From contig NZ_QRGA01000016.1 in assembly GCF_003367175.1 (NCBI RefSeq), positions 124,001-188,000 on the forward strand: a stretch of 64,000 bases of DNA. Reading direction: 5' to 3'. Below the pieces are notes generated by a model that saw only the letters and a list, made by a program, of their open reading frames with translations, was not told where the DNA came from and searched no databases. Made by a program: the position numbers and the translations under genes. This stretch comes from Trinickia dinghuensis. Lineage in GTDB: Bacteria > Pseudomonadota > Gammaproteobacteria > Burkholderiales > Burkholderiaceae. This document shows positions 44,968 through 54,516 of this stretch, in pieces; the first letter of the stretch is position 1; every line of letters starts with the position of its first letter.

Positions 44968-45588
44968 CTAGCCGGCGAACAACCCCTTGCGCTCGATGAA
45001 GGCAATCACTTCCGCCAGCCCGCTTTGCGTCTTCAGATTGCACATGACGAACGGTCGCTCGCCGCGCATCGTCTTGGCATCGGCGGCCATGATGTCGATG
45101 TTCGCGCCGACATGCGGTGCCAGGTCGATCTTGTTGATGACGAGCAGATCGGACTTCGTAATGCCGGGGCCGCCTTTGCGCGGAATCTTCTCGCCGCCGG
45201 CCACGTCGATGACGTAGATCGTCAAATCGGACAGCTCGGGGCTGAACGTGGCCGCGAGGTTGTCGCCGCCCGATTCGATGAAGACGATATCGGCGTCGGG
45301 AAAGCGCGTGAGCATCCGGTCCACCGCTTCGAGGTTGATCGAGGCGTCTTCTCGTATCGCCGTATGCGGGCAGCCGCCCGTTTCGACACCCATGATCCGT
45401 TCGGGCTCGAGCGCGCCGGCAACCGTCAGCAGCCGCTGATCTTCCTTCGTGTAGATGTCGTTCGTGATGGCAACGAGATCGTAGCGATCGCGCATGGCCT
45501 TGCAGAGCATTTCGAGCAGCGTCGTCTTGCCCGAACCCACCGGGCCGCCCACGCCGACTCGCAGCGGCGGCAGTTTCTTGGTTCTCAT
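44968..45588 (-). CDS. ureG: Urease accessory GTPase (UreG)
   Basis: 206 residues. It supplies GTP hydrolysis for nickel insertion into urease as part of the UreDFG complex. [20 protein letters not shown] near residues 9-28 is the P-loop, [13 protein letters not shown] follows, and [17 protein letters not shown] holds the Cys-Pro-His metal-binding motif. [18 protein letters not shown] and [11 protein letters not shown] (G4-type NKxD) complete the fold. It is last of ureABC-EFG, 46 bp after ureF. Confidence 0.97.
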   Translation of the reverse strand: MRTKKLPPLRVGVGGPVGSGKTTLLEMLCKAMRDRYDLVAITNDIYTKEDQRLLTVAGALEPERIMGVETGGCPHTAIREDASINLEAVDRMLTRFPDADIVFIESGGDNLAATFSPELSDLTIYVIDVAGGEKIPRKGGPGITKSDLLVINKIDLAPHVGANIDIMAADAKTMRGERPFVMCNLKTQSGLAEVIAFIERKGLFAG

Positions 45589-45634
45589 TGTCGATGCCCC
45601 TTTCAATCTTTCGGAATCTCTCGGAATTGCTCGG

Positions 45635-46315
45635 TCAAGAGCGGAAAAGACGCGAATACTGCGTCTCGTGCCGTGCCGACAACACGCCGAGCATCGGCGA
45701 GAAGGTGTTGATGCGGTCGGGCGGCGTGTCCAGCGCGCGCGCAACGGCTTCGTCGATCACCGCCCGCGCGGCCACCAAAATGCGCTGGCCGGCGAGTTGG
45801 CCGAGCGGGACGGCTTTGATGGCCGCCGACACTTGGTTTTCGGCCCAGGCGAACGCGTATGCCGCCAGCGCAGCGTCCGCCGCCACTTCGTGCGCCGCCG
45901 CGGCGAATGCGAACGCTGTCGGCTGAGACAGCGGTGTCAATGCTTCGAGCGTCGTACGCCGCGCTTGATCGCCCCATTCGAGCGATAGCGCGAGTTGCTT
46001 CAGCGACCATCCCATCTGCTCGGTCTCGCGCCGCAGTTCGGCGGCTTCGCGGCTTGCTAGGAACTGCTTGTCGGCTGTGGCCAATGCGTCGGCGTCATGC
46101 CGCTGCCAGCGCCCGAGCTGATGGGCAATGAACGGTAACTCGCCGCGGGCAAGAACGTGCAGCAAGCCGTCTTCGACCCACGCGCGGGCCGTTTCGCCGT
46201 CCCCGATCCATTGTGCTTCGACGGCGGCTTCGAGCCCCTGGGAATAACTGAATGCCCCGATCGGCAGCGCCGGCGAGGCAAGGTGCAGCACGGCGGTCAG
46301 TTCGGCCAGGCGCAT
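45635..46315 (-). CDS. ureF: Urease accessory protein (UreF)
   Basis: 226 residues, all-alpha. [20 protein letters not shown] near the N-terminus is the UreF hallmark. [56 protein letters not shown] (read in pieces) and the [21 protein letters not shown] tail, which contacts UreD and UreG, are seen. It acts as a scaffold between UreD and UreG during nickel delivery. The ATG at 46315 follows the ureE stop by 4 bp; in-frame sequence upstream is a shadow of the His-rich tail of ureE. Confidence 0.96.
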   Translation of the reverse strand: MRLAELTAVLHLASPALPIGAFSYSQGLEAAVEAQWIGDGETARAWVEDGLLHVLARGELPFIAHQLGRWQRHDADALATADKQFLASREAAELRRETEQMGWSLKQLALSLEWGDQARRTTLEALTPLSQPTAFAFAAAAHEVAADAALAAYAFAWAENQVSAAIKAVPLGQLAGQRILVAARAVIDEAVARALDTPPDRINTFSPMLGVLSARHETQYSRLFRS

Positions 46316-46319
46316 GGTT

Positions 46320-46985
46320 TCAGTGCTCGTGACCATGATGGTCGTGCCCGCAGTTGCCGCAGCCGTCGTGGCTGTGATCGTGGGCATGATCGTGCGTGTG
46401 CCCGTGCTCATGCTCGTGTTCATGCGGGTGCGCGTGTCCGTTCCCATGCCCATGTCCATCATCATGCCCATGGCGCTGAGCGAACACCTGTTGCGCAAGC
46501 GCATAGTCTTCGGCAAACGTCGCGTCGTGGCCGTGACGATGTCCGCCGCCATACGCGCCGGCCTCGGGATGGAACGCCTGCGCCTCGCGCTCGACGCGCG
46601 CACCCAAACGCGTCAGCATCGCTTCGAGCACCGGGTCCGCCTCGAGCTTCAGATAATCGACCCCGATTTCCACGGGCGTATGCCGATTGCCGAGATGATA
46701 GGCCGCGCGTGTAAGAGTCAGTGTATCGGACGCCCGAACCACGAGCACCGCTTCGGGCGCCGCGATCACGCGCACGAGCGCGCCGTCGTCGGCCACGAGT
46801 ACGTCGCCGTCGGCCAGCACGGTGCCGCGCGGCATGACGAGTGCAACTTCTTCGCCCGTGTCGAGCGTGGCGGCGAGCCGGCTCTTGCAGCGCGCGTCGT
46901 AAGCGAGCGTCAGCGTGGGCGCGCGGGAGACGAGCGAGGCCGCGAGCTTCGCGGGCGGGGCAATCCGTTTGTCGATCGTACGCAT
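46320..46985 (-). CDS. ureE: Urease accessory nickel chaperone (UreE) with His-rich tail
   Basis: 221 residues. An N-terminal UreE domain ([21 protein letters not shown]) and a C-terminal metal-binding domain ([14 protein letters not shown] with the conserved nickel-binding His, [17 protein letters not shown]) are followed by an exceptional His-rich extension: the last 50 residues include 21 His, plus a Cys-Gly-Asn-Cys pair. It binds and delivers Ni2+ to UreG/apo-urease. It lies 55 bp after ureC and 4 bp before ureF. Confidence 0.96.
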   Translation of the reverse strand: MRTIDKRIAPPAKLAASLVSRAPTLTLAYDARCKSRLAATLDTGEEVALVMPRGTVLADGDVLVADDGALVRVIAAPEAVLVVRASDTLTLTRAAYHLGNRHTPVEIGVDYLKLEADPVLEAMLTRLGARVEREAQAFHPEAGAYGGGHRHGHDATFAEDYALAQQVFAQRHGHDDGHGHGNGHAHPHEHEHEHGHTHDHAHDHSHDGCGNCGHDHHGHEH

Positions 46986-47040
46986 CGGAAAATGGTCAGG
47001 GCATGTCAGGGCACCTAAGCGCCCGCAAAAATAACGTCTG

Positions 47041-48747
47041 TCAGAACAAGAAATACCGCTGTGCCATCGGCAAGACGGTGGCGGGCTCGCAGGTCAGCAA
47101 TTGGCCATCGGCGACTACCTCGTATGTTTCCGGATCGACGCTGATCGAAGGCTGCCAGGCGTTGTGGATCATGTCCGTCTTCGATACTGTGCGGCATCCG
47201 CGCACGGGCACGATGCGCTTTTGCAGGCCGTAGCGCTTGGCAACACCGGCGTCCGCGGCCATCTGCGAGACGAAGGTCAGCGACGTCCGTGCCAGCGCGG
47301 CCCCACGCGTCGCGAACATCTCGCGGTAGTGCACGGGCTGCGGCGTAGGAATCGAGGCGTTCGGATCGCCCATCTGCGCGAGCGCGATCATGCCACCCTT
47401 CAGAATGAGCGTGGGCTTCACGCCGAAGAACGCGGGCTCCCAAAACACGAGGTCGGCCCATTTGCCTGCTTCGATCGAACCGACTTCATGCGCGATGCCG
47501 TGCGTGAGCGCCGGATTGATCGTGTATTTCGCGACGTAGCGCTTGGCCCGAAAGTTGTCGTTGCGCGAGCTGTCTTGCGGTAGCGCACCGCGTTGCACCT
47601 TCATCTTGTGCGCCGTCTGCCACGTGCGGATGATGACTTCGCCCACACGCCCCATCGCTTGCGAATCGGACGACAGCATCGACAGTGCGCCGAGGTCGTG
47701 CAGGATGTCTTCGGCCGCGATCGTCTCGCGCCGAATGCGCGACTCGGCGAAGGCGAGGTCTTCCGCGATCGACGGATCGAGGTGATGGCACACCATCAAC
47801 ATGTCGAGATGCTCGTCGAGCGTGTTGATGGTGTAGGGGCGGGTCGGATTCGTCGAGGACGGCAGCACGTTCGCCTCGCCGCACACCTTGATGATGTCGG
47901 GGGCATGGCCGCCGCCGGCGCCTTCGGTGTGGTACGTGTGGATCGTGCGCCCTTTGAATGCCGCGACGGTGGCTTCGACGAAACCCGCTTCGTTCAGCGT
48001 ATCGGTGTGGATGGCCACCTGCGTGTCGGTGTCGTCAGCGACGCAGAGGCAGTTGTCGATCGCGGCGGGCGTCGAGCCCCAGTCCTCGTGCAGCTTCAGA
48101 CCGATGGCGCCGGCGGCGATTTGCTCGACGAGCGGGCCGGGCAGGCTCGTGTTGCCTTTGCCTAGGAAGCCGAGATTCATCGGCCAGCCGTCGGCCGCCT
48201 GCAGCATGCGTTCGAGATGCCACGGGCCCGGCGTGCAGGTGGTCGCGTTCGTGCCCGTCGCGGGCCCCGTGCCACCGCCGAGCATCGTCGTCACGCCGGA
48301 GGCGAGCGCTTCCTCGATCTGTTGCGGGCAAATGAAGTGGATGTGCGTATCGATCCCGCCGGCCGTCACGATCAATCCTTCGCCCGCGATGATCTCCGTG
48401 GCCGCGCCGATGGCAATGGTGACGCCCGGTTGAATATCGGGGTTGCCGGCCTTGCCGATCGCCGCGATACGTCCGTTCTTGATCGCGATGTCGGCCTTGA
48501 CGATGCCCCAGTGATCGAGAATCACGGCGTTCGTCACCACGGTATCGGCCACCTCGGATGCGACGCGCTGCGATTGCCCCATGCCGTCGCGGATGACCTT
48601 GCCGCCGCCGAACTTCACTTCCTCGCCGTAGATCGTGAAATCGCGTTCGATCTCGATCGTGAGGTCGGTATCGGCGAGCCGGATGCGGTCGCCCGTCGTC
48701 GGTCCGAACATTTCCGCGTAGGCGCGGCGGCTGATGCGTAGTGTCAT
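47041..48747 (-). CDS. ureC: Urease subunit alpha (UreC)
   Basis: 568 residues, the standard alpha subunit. It carries the dinuclear nickel site that hydrolyses urea to ammonia and carbamate. [14 protein letters not shown] provides two nickel His ligands; GLKLHEDWG the carbamylated Lys; [12 protein letters not shown] and [16 protein letters not shown] further His ligands; VCHHLDPSI the flexible-flap Cys-His; [10 protein letters not shown] the Asp ligand. No key residue is missing. It is in series with ureB (46 bp) and ureE (55 bp). Confidence 0.98.
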   Translation of the reverse strand: MTLRISRRAYAEMFGPTTGDRIRLADTDLTIEIERDFTIYGEEVKFGGGKVIRDGMGQSQRVASEVADTVVTNAVILDHWGIVKADIAIKNGRIAAIGKAGNPDIQPGVTIAIGAATEIIAGEGLIVTAGGIDTHIHFICPQQIEEALASGVTTMLGGGTGPATGTNATTCTPGPWHLERMLQAADGWPMNLGFLGKGNTSLPGPLVEQIAAGAIGLKLHEDWGSTPAAIDNCLCVADDTDTQVAIHTDTLNEAGFVEATVAAFKGRTIHTYHTEGAGGGHAPDIIKVCGEANVLPSSTNPTRPYTINTLDEHLDMLMVCHHLDPSIAEDLAFAESRIRRETIAAEDILHDLGALSMLSSDSQAMGRVGEVIIRTWQTAHKMKVQRGALPQDSSRNDNFRAKRYVAKYTINPALTHGIAHEVGSIEAGKWADLVFWEPAFFGVKPTLILKGGMIALAQMGDPNASIPTPQPVHYREMFATRGAALARTSLTFVSQMAADAGVAKRYGLQKRIVPVRGCRTVSKTDMIHNAWQPSISVDPETYEVVADGQLLTCEPATVLPMAQRYFLF

Positions 48748-48793
48748 GACGATGCGTAGTCCTAAGGATTGACCGGGGATGCCGCTAACGAGA

Positions 48794-49099
48794 TCAGAGC
48801 GGTCCCATCACCTTGCCGTTGAAGCCGTAGACCTCGCGCGCGCCGGCCAGCGCCACGAGTTCTACCGTGCGCGATTGCCCCGGCTCGAAGCGCACCGCGG
48901 TTCCGGCAGCGATGTTCAGCCTGAAGCCGCGTGCCTGTTCGCGATCGAACGCGAGCGCCGCGTTGGCCTCGTAGAAGTGATAGTGGGAGCCGACTTGCAC
49001 GGGCCGGTCGCCGGTATTGGCGACCGCCAGCGAGCGTGTCTCTCGGCCCACGTTCAGCTCGATGTCGCCGTCTTCGGTCAGGATTTCGCCGGGAATCAT
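48794..49099 (-). CDS. ureB: Urease subunit beta (UreB)
   Basis: 101 residues. It starts [19 protein letters not shown], with [21 protein letters not shown] and [16 protein letters not shown], the canonical beta-subunit sequence. It assembles with UreA and UreC to the (alpha-beta-gamma)3 holoenzyme. It is separated from ureA by 13 bp. Confidence 0.97.
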   Translation of the reverse strand: MIPGEILTEDGDIELNVGRETRSLAVANTGDRPVQVGSHYHFYEANAALAFDREQARGFRLNIAAGTAVRFEPGQSRTVELVALAGAREVYGFNGKVMGPL

Positions 49100-49112
49100 G
49101 GTGAGCGTTCCC

Positions 49113-49415
49113 TCAGGGAATCGGATGATGAACGGTGACGAGCTTCGTGCCGTCGGGAAACGTGGCTTCGATTTGAATCTCGGGAATCATTTCGGGTACG
49201 CCGTCCATGACGTCGTCGCGCGTGAGCAGCGTCGTCCCATAGTGCATGACTTCGGCAACGGTCTTGCCGTCGCGGGCTGCTTCCATGAGTGCCGCGGAGA
49301 TGAACGCGACGGCTTCGGGGTGATTCAGTTTCAAGCCGCGTGCGCGGCGTCGTTCGGCAAGCAGTGCTGCGGTGAAGACGAGCAGCTTGTCTTTTTCACG
49401 GGGCGTCAGTTTCAT
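49113..49415 (-). CDS. ureA: Urease subunit gamma (UreA)
   Basis: 100 residues. [52 protein letters not shown] and [20 protein letters not shown] match the gamma subunit completely. In most Burkholderia ureA directly follows ureD; here a foreign reading direction intervenes (49792-50715 on plus). Its transcription therefore probably needs the local promoter candidate at 49520-49549. Confidence 0.97.
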   Translation of the reverse strand: MKLTPREKDKLLVFTAALLAERRRARGLKLNHPEAVAFISAALMEAARDGKTVAEVMHYGTTLLTRDDVMDGVPEMIPEIQIEATFPDGTKLVTVHHPIP

Positions 49416-49791
49416 GGCGCGGAGCGCTCAAGCGTAATGTCGATGAAAGATAAGGCCGCAATCCGCGGGGGGCATGGGATGGCCGTTCGTGCCGCGATGA
49501 AATGCTGAAATGCGCGGTTATCGTAGCACTGGGGTGCGATGTATGGGAACGTATCCCGATCGATTTTACGGAGTCCTGAGTAATTCGATCCGCCATAGTG
49601 ACACGATGCACCGCAATGACACCTTGTGCACTGTAATGAAGCGCGTGAACCGTTATCGATTCGATATGACCATGCGTATCGGAGGGCGGAGAGAACATGA
49701 TTTTCGGATTGGCATCGATTGCTTCGGATTGCACGATCCGTTAGCCGTTTGCAGCGGATAAATTGCGACTCAAGTAGCAAGGAGATCGCTC
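49416..49791. other. 376-bp divergent region between ureA and the oxidoreductase gene
   Basis: No supported gene. It is AT-richer than its neighbours. It should carry divergent promoters: minus-strand elements at 49520-49549 towards ureA, and an unidentified one towards the oxidoreductase, whose AAGGAG Shine-Dalgarno is at 49779-49784. I could not find remnants of an intergenic ureD-ureA junction or of a transposase. Confidence 0.5.
49520..49549 (-). promoter_or_regulatory. Candidate promoter for ureABCEFG
   Basis: On minus, TTCCCA (4 of 6) at 49549-49544, an 18-bp spacer, and TACGAT at 49525-49520 preceded by TGC (extended -10, reading TGCTACGAT). It is about 105 bp from the ureA ATG. Confidence 0.4.
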
Positions 49792-50715
49792 ATGTCGGCT
49801 TTTGATGCAATCATCGTAGGCGGCGGCCCTGCCGGCGCATCGTGTGCCCTATGGCTGAAACTGTTGGGATTTCAACCCTGCATCGTCGAGCAGCGCTCGG
49901 AATTGGGCGGGCTCCAAAACGAAAGTCCCTACCCCAATGAGTGGATCGCTCCGGTGGTCGGTGTGCGCGGCGAAGAGGTCGCGCACCGCATACACGGCAA
50001 CATTCTTTCTCGCGGTATCGAATGCCGCCTGAGCACATCGGTCGAGTGGGTGACGATCGACCGCGGCCGGTTTGTCGCCGATGTCACCGATGCAGCGGGG
50101 CGGCAAGACATCCTGTCCAGCCCCTATCTTGTACTCGCGTCGGGCGTGCGTCCGGCCGACGGCGGATTTCGCGCAGGCCCGAATTTCGTGATCGGACCGG
50201 GAAAGCGAATCAACGGAAGAGACTTCCGCGGCCAATCCGTCGCGATATTGGGCGGTGGCGACAGCGCATTCGAAAATTACGAGTTTATCCGTGCCAAAGG
50301 CGCTGCCCACACCCACATTTATGCCCGATCGATTCGAGCGAGACGGGACTTTCTCGAGCGCATTCCTGTAACGGACGTCAGTGTTGGTCCGTACGACGTT
50401 TGCCCCGATACGGCTACTGTGTCGGGACAACGTTACGATGTCGTCGTCGTCCTCTATGGCTGGACGCCGTCGCTCGAATTCATGCGTGGCCTCGACCTCG
50501 CGCGTAGCGCCGAAGGGTTCGTGTCGGCCGACAGCCGCACCGCCGAAACGTCGATACCCAACGTGTTTGCGATTGGCGAGGTCGCTCATCGAATGCATCC
50601 GTGCTGCGTGACGTCGATGGCTGATGGCGTGGTTGCCGCCAAGGAAATTCAGAAGCGGATCGAAGCGGATTCCAGGGGCCGCTTCATTGCCGCCGCGCGT
50701 GCCCTAGCTTTGTAG
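49792..50715 (+). CDS. FAD/NAD(P)-dependent oxidoreductase, thioredoxin reductase-like fold without CxxC
   Basis: 307 residues. DAIIVGGGPAGASCALWLKLLG near residues 5-26 binds FAD. SVAILGGGDSAFENYEFI near residues 146-163 is the NAD(P) Rossmann motif. IPNVFAIGEVAHRMHPC is the C-terminal FAD motif. The layout and length are of thioredoxin reductase/ferredoxin-NADP reductase, but the redox CxxC expected just before the second Rossmann motif is absent (FVIGPGKRING instead). It is therefore not a thioredoxin reductase; a flavodoxin/ferredoxin reductase or small-molecule reductase is possible. AAGGAG precedes the ATG. It reads opposite to the urease genes on both sides. Role unknown. Confidence 0.8.
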   Translation: MSAFDAIIVGGGPAGASCALWLKLLGFQPCIVEQRSELGGLQNESPYPNEWIAPVVGVRGEEVAHRIHGNILSRGIECRLSTSVEWVTIDRGRFVADVTDAAGRQDILSSPYLVLASGVRPADGGFRAGPNFVIGPGKRINGRDFRGQSVAILGGGDSAFENYEFIRAKGAAHTHIYARSIRARRDFLERIPVTDVSVGPYDVCPDTATVSGQRYDVVVVLYGWTPSLEFMRGLDLARSAEGFVSADSRTAETSIPNVFAIGEVAHRMHPCCVTSMADGVVAAKEIQKRIEADSRGRFIAAARALAL

Positions 50716-50732
50716 GTGCGGCGTGGCGCGGC

Positions 50733-51635
50733 CTACGTGCGCCAGAGCCGCAGGTCGTGCGCACCTACGCCGTGCACCAGCGGGCGCAGCGTATGCCAAC
50801 ACTGGATAAGCCTGTCCTGCAGCCTCTCCATCGAGTTCGACACCGCGCGCACGATGAGCACGCCCGGCGTGACGCAAGAGGCCCCCGCGCGCAGGCCGTC
50901 GTCGAACGGCAATTGTCGCGTCAGCATGTCGGCAAGCGCGTCGTCGCAGGCGGGGCCGATCGCCCAGAGCGTTCCATAAGCGGGATAGCTGTCAAGCCCT
51001 TGGCGCGCCACGCGCAGCGCGTCATCCGCCGCGAGTTCCGCGCGCTCGAACCAGAGCAGCTTGCCCGATGGGCCACAAATCCGCGCTGTGCTCGACAACG
51101 CCCCGGCGGCCCAGCGTTCACCGGCGGCGACTCGCCCGAGCTGCGTCGCATCCCAGCCGAGCGCCGTCGCACCTTCGGCGAGCGTCAACGTGAAGTCGAG
51201 CGCGATCCGCGCGCCATCGAAAACGATGTTGTTTTGCGGTAGCCAATCGAGCTTCGCATCGGTTTCGGCGACGATATCGATGCGTTGGCGTGCAATGCGG
51301 CCGTTCGACTTGTACCACTTCGCAGCACCGGGCGTCGTGAGTACGGCATGCGTGCCCGCGCCGAGCGAGACGTCGAGCGTCAGGGCATCGCCGCCGGCGA
51401 TACCGCCGGGCGGGTGGACGATCACCGCATGGCAGATCGCATCGCCTTCCGGGTACAACGGCTTTTGCACGCGCAACGGGCCCAAGTGAAGTCGATGCGT
51501 CAGCGTCGTCCGCGTGCTACGCCGCTCGAAACCGAGCGCGAGGCTCGCTTGCCAGCCGTCGGCAGCGCGCGGGCGCTGCCCGGCGCTGGGTTCGGCAGCC
51601 ACTGCCGTCGAAGCGTCGGTTACATGAGAAGACAT
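50733..51635 (-). CDS. ureD: Urease accessory protein (UreD/UreH)
   Basis: 300 residues. [38 protein letters not shown] (read in pieces), [17 protein letters not shown] and [14 protein letters not shown] are the UreD signature. [18 protein letters not shown] follows. It forms the scaffold on apo-urease with UreF and UreG. The ATG at 51635 is preferred; an upstream in-frame start adds 18 residues not typical of the family. It lies 62 bp after urtE, so it belongs to the transporter operon, and is cut off from ureA by the convergent oxidoreductase (17 bp gap between the stops). Confidence 0.95.
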   Translation of the reverse strand: MSSHVTDASTAVAAEPSAGQRPRAADGWQASLALGFERRSTRTTLTHRLHLGPLRVQKPLYPEGDAICHAVIVHPPGGIAGGDALTLDVSLGAGTHAVLTTPGAAKWYKSNGRIARQRIDIVAETDAKLDWLPQNNIVFDGARIALDFTLTLAEGATALGWDATQLGRVAAGERWAAGALSSTARICGPSGKLLWFERAELAADDALRVARQGLDSYPAYGTLWAIGPACDDALADMLTRQLPFDDGLRAGASCVTPGVLIVRAVSNSMERLQDRLIQCWHTLRPLVHGVGAHDLRLWRT

Positions 51636-51697
51636 GAAATGCGGAGGGCGCCGGATAGGCTTGAGTAAGCGTGGAATCGAGCATAACACCGGCCCTG

Positions 51698-52390
51698 TCA
51701 GACAGCGATCATCTCTCGCACGCCGGCAGCCTCCATCTCGCTGCCCGCGCCGCCCGCGACGATTTCGCCGCGCCGCATGACCCAGTAGTGATCCGCGAGT
51801 GCCTTGGCGAAGTCATAGTACTGCTCGACGAGCAGTACCGTCATCCCCGTTTCGTCGACGAGCTTGCGCAGGGTCCGGCCGATCTCCTGAATGATCGAGG
51901 GTTGAATGCCTTCGGTGGGTTCGTCGAGGATCAACAGGCGCGGCTCGCTCATCAGCGCCCGGCCGATCGCGAGCTGCTGTTGCTGGCCGCCCGACAAATC
52001 GCCGCCGCGCCGTTTGCGCATGTCTTTGAGGACGGGGAAGAGCGTGTAGATGCGCTCGGGCACCTGCGAGACGCCGCGCTTGCTCGCCGCGCCGACGAGC
52101 AAGTTTTCTTCGACGGTGAGGCGCGCGAAGATCTCACGCCCCTGCGGCACGTAGGCGATGCCGCGCGCCACGCGTGCCGGCGGCGCGAGTGCATCGATCG
52201 TTTGGCCGTGCCATGCGATCGTGCCGTTCTTGGCCCGCACGACGCCCATGAGGCAGCGCATCAACGTCGTCTTGCCGACGCCGTTGCGGCCGAGCAGCAC
52301 GGTCAGCGAACCTTGCGGCACGTGCATCGTGACGTCGCGCAAGATATGGCTGCCGCCGTAAAACTGATTGAGTCCGGTCACGTCGAGCAT
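51698..52390 (-). CDS. urtE: Urea ABC transporter ATP-binding protein (UrtE)
   Basis: 230 residues, LivF-like. Walker [17 protein letters not shown] near residues 32-47, Q-loop region [18 protein letters not shown], signature [15 protein letters not shown], Walker [14 protein letters not shown], and switch His replaced in context by [13 protein letters not shown] as in UrtE. It energises high-affinity urea import with UrtD. It is followed by ureD after 62 bp, linking import to urease assembly. Confidence 0.95.
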   Translation of the reverse strand: MLDVTGLNQFYGGSHILRDVTMHVPQGSLTVLLGRNGVGKTTLMRCLMGVVRAKNGTIAWHGQTIDALAPPARVARGIAYVPQGREIFARLTVEENLLVGAASKRGVSQVPERIYTLFPVLKDMRKRRGGDLSGGQQQQLAIGRALMSEPRLLILDEPTEGIQPSIIQEIGRTLRKLVDETGMTVLLVEQYYDFAKALADHYWVMRRGEIVAGGAGSEMEAAGVREMIAV

Positions 52391-52435
52391 CGATGCTGTC
52401 CTTGCGGGTGCGTGAATGCAAAAAGGGCGAACGGC

Positions 52436-53287
52436 TCAGCGGCCGAGATACGATTCGATGACGGCTTCGTCGCGCTTCACCTCGTCGAGCGAGCCTTGCG
52501 CGAGCACGCTGCCCTCGGCCATGACCGTCACGCGCGAGTGCGTTCCGGCGAGTGCGGCCACGAACTCCATGTCGTGCTCGACGACGATCATCGAACACGT
52601 GCCCCGCAATCGGTCGAGCAGGGCGGCGAGCGCCATTGTCTCGTCGTCGGTCATGCCCGCGGCGGGCTCGTCGAGCAAGAGCAGCGCGGGCTGCTGCATG
52701 AGCAGCATTCCGATCTCCAGCCGTTGTTTCTGCCCGTGCGAGAGTTCGCCGGCCGCTCGCCATGCTTGCTGTTCCAGCCCGATCGTCGCGAGCGTCTCTT
52801 CGATTCGGGCGATGGCGGCGGGCGTCAGCCGTGCGCGCAGCGTGGCGTGCCAGCGCTTGTCGGTTTTCATCGCAAGCTCCAGGTTTTCCCACACCGGATG
52901 CTGCTCGAACACGGTCGGCTTCTGGAACTTGCGGCCGATTCCGGCACGGGCGATCGTCGGCTCGTCCATGCGCGTGAGATCGAGGGTCTGGCCTAGAAAC
53001 ACGCGACCATGATCGGGCCGCGTGCGACCCGTGATGACGTCCATCATCGTCGTTTTGCCGGCGCCGTTCGGTCCGATCACGCAACGCAGTTCGCCGACGT
53101 CGAGCGTCAGCGACAAAGCATTCAGCGCGCGGAATCCGTCGAAGCTGACCGTCACGTCTTCCAGATAGAGGATCGTGCCGTGCGTGACGTCGATCGCACC
53201 GGGCGCGACGATGTGCGCCATCGGCGCATCGCCCGCGGGTGGAACGTGGGCCGCCGCCGTTTCATTAGGCGTGCTGAGCATCGTCAT
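52436..53287 (-). CDS. urtD: Urea ABC transporter ATP-binding protein (UrtD)
   Basis: 283 residues, LivG-like, with a 35-residue Ala/Pro-rich leader before ILYLEDVTVSFDGFRALN. Walker A VIGPNGAGKTTMMDVI, KFQKPTVFEQHPVWENLELA, signature LSHGQKQRLEIGMLL, Walker B LLLLDEPAAGMTDDET and VVEHDMEFVAAL are complete. The ATG at 53287 overlaps the urtC stop by four bases. It pairs with UrtE on the UrtBC channel. Confidence 0.95.
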   Translation of the reverse strand: MTMLSTPNETAAAHVPPAGDAPMAHIVAPGAIDVTHGTILYLEDVTVSFDGFRALNALSLTLDVGELRCVIGPNGAGKTTMMDVITGRTRPDHGRVFLGQTLDLTRMDEPTIARAGIGRKFQKPTVFEQHPVWENLELAMKTDKRWHATLRARLTPAAIARIEETLATIGLEQQAWRAAGELSHGQKQRLEIGMLLMQQPALLLLDEPAAGMTDDETMALAALLDRLRGTCSMIVVEHDMEFVAALAGTHSRVTVMAEGSVLAQGSLDEVKRDEAVIESYLGR

Positions 53288-54516
53288 TTGCGGGTGCTCC
53301 TTGCCACGAGCGAGGATGCCAAGCCGGCGAGACCGCGCGGCAGCGCCAGCGGCACGACGACGAACAACGCGCCGAGAAAGAACAGCCAATATTCGGGAAG
53401 ATGCGCCGTGAACACGCTGCGGGCAGCGTTGACCGCAAATGCCCCGGCGATCGGCCCGAGCAGCGTGCCGCGTCCGCCGACGGCGACCCAGATCGCCATT
53501 TCGATCGAGTTCACCGGCGACATCTCGCTCGGGTTGATGATGCCGACTTGCGGTACGTACAGCGCGCCGGCGATCGCGCAGAGCATGGCTGATAAGGTCC
53601 ACACGAACAGCTTGTAGGCGAGCGGGCTGTAGCCGAGAAACATCAAACGTGTCTCGCTGTCGCGCATGGCAGTGACGATGCGGCCGAGCTTGGATGTGAC
53701 GATGGCGCGCGCACCGACGAACGCGAGCACGAGCACGGCGAACGTCAGCAAAAAGAGGGTGACGCGCGTATAGGGGTGCGCGATCGGAAATCCGGCGATG
53801 CGCTTGAAGTCCGTGAAGCCGTTGTTGCCGCCGAAGCCCGTTTCGTTGCGATAGAAGAGCAGCATCGCCGCGTACGTGAGCGCCTGGGTGATGATCGATA
53901 AGTAGACGCCTTGCACACGGGAGCGGAACGCGAAAAAGCCGAACGTCCATGCGAGCACCGCGGGCACGACGAGCACGAGCAAAAGCGCATACCAAAGGTG
54001 CTCGGTGCCGTGCCAGAACCAGGGCAGTTCATGCCAGTTCAGAAACACCATGAAATCGGGCAGATCGCTGCCGTAGACGCCGTCATGGCCGATCGAGCGC
54101 ATGAGGTACATGCCGATCGCGTACCCGCCGAGCGCGAAGAACAGGCCGTGGCCCAAGCTCAGGATTCCGCAATATCCCCAGACGAGATCGAGCGCGAGCG
54201 CTGCGATCGCATAGCACATGAACTTGCCGCCGATCGTCAGCGTATAGGCGGATAGATGAAAGGCGCTCGATTCAGGCAGCACGAGCGCGGCGATCGGTAC
54301 GCCGAAGCCGACGACGAGCACGAGTGCAACGAGTGCGCTCCATGCGGGGCGAGACAGCAGTCGGCGTCGTTGCGGAAGCACGAATCGCGTGGGAGACGTG
54401 TGCGCCGTGCGCGGGTGGCTCGGTTCGCGCGCGGCATCGTCGGCGGCGTTCACCGATGAGGGAGCGTCTGGTTCCGCCGTCGCCGTGGGAGTGAAAGAAT
54501 GCATCGCGGGCCTCAT
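53284..54516 (-). CDS. urtC: Urea ABC transporter permease (UrtC)
   Basis: 410 residues, LivM-like permease with about 9-10 TM helices after a polar 55-residue N-terminus. YCGILSLGHGLFFALGGYAIGMYLM, QGVYLSIITQALTYAAMLL, NGFTDFKRIAGFPI, MRDSETRLMFLGYSPLAYK and WVAVGGRGTLLGPIAGAF are family blocks. The ATG at 54516 overlaps the urtB stop by four bases, giving translational coupling; an internal ATG four codons on (54504) is the alternative. Confidence 0.94.
   Translation of the reverse strand: MRPAMHSFTPTATAEPDAPSSVNAADDAAREPSHPRTAHTSPTRFVLPQRRRLLSRPAWSALVALVLVVGFGVPIAALVLPESSAFHLSAYTLTIGGKFMCYAIAALALDLVWGYCGILSLGHGLFFALGGYAIGMYLMRSIGHDGVYGSDLPDFMVFLNWHELPWFWHGTEHLWYALLLVLVVPAVLAWTFGFFAFRSRVQGVYLSIITQALTYAAMLLFYRNETGFGGNNGFTDFKRIAGFPIAHPYTRVTLFLLTFAVLVLAFVGARAIVTSKLGRIVTAMRDSETRLMFLGYSPLAYKLFVWTLSAMLCAIAGALYVPQVGIINPSEMSPVNSIEMAIWVAVGGRGTLLGPIAGAFAVNAARSVFTAHLPEYWLFFLGALFVVVPLALPRGLAGLASSLVARSTRK

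Noticed and set aside
46316-46603. N-terminal extension of UreF rich in Met/Thr/Arg.
   Set aside because: It is the His-rich tail region of ureE read in another frame; UreF proteins start at the Met at 46315.
49434-49780. Small frames in the ureA - oxidoreductase gap considered as an inserted gene remnant or toxin.
   Set aside because: His/Ser/Arg-rich, without start signals or recognisable motif.
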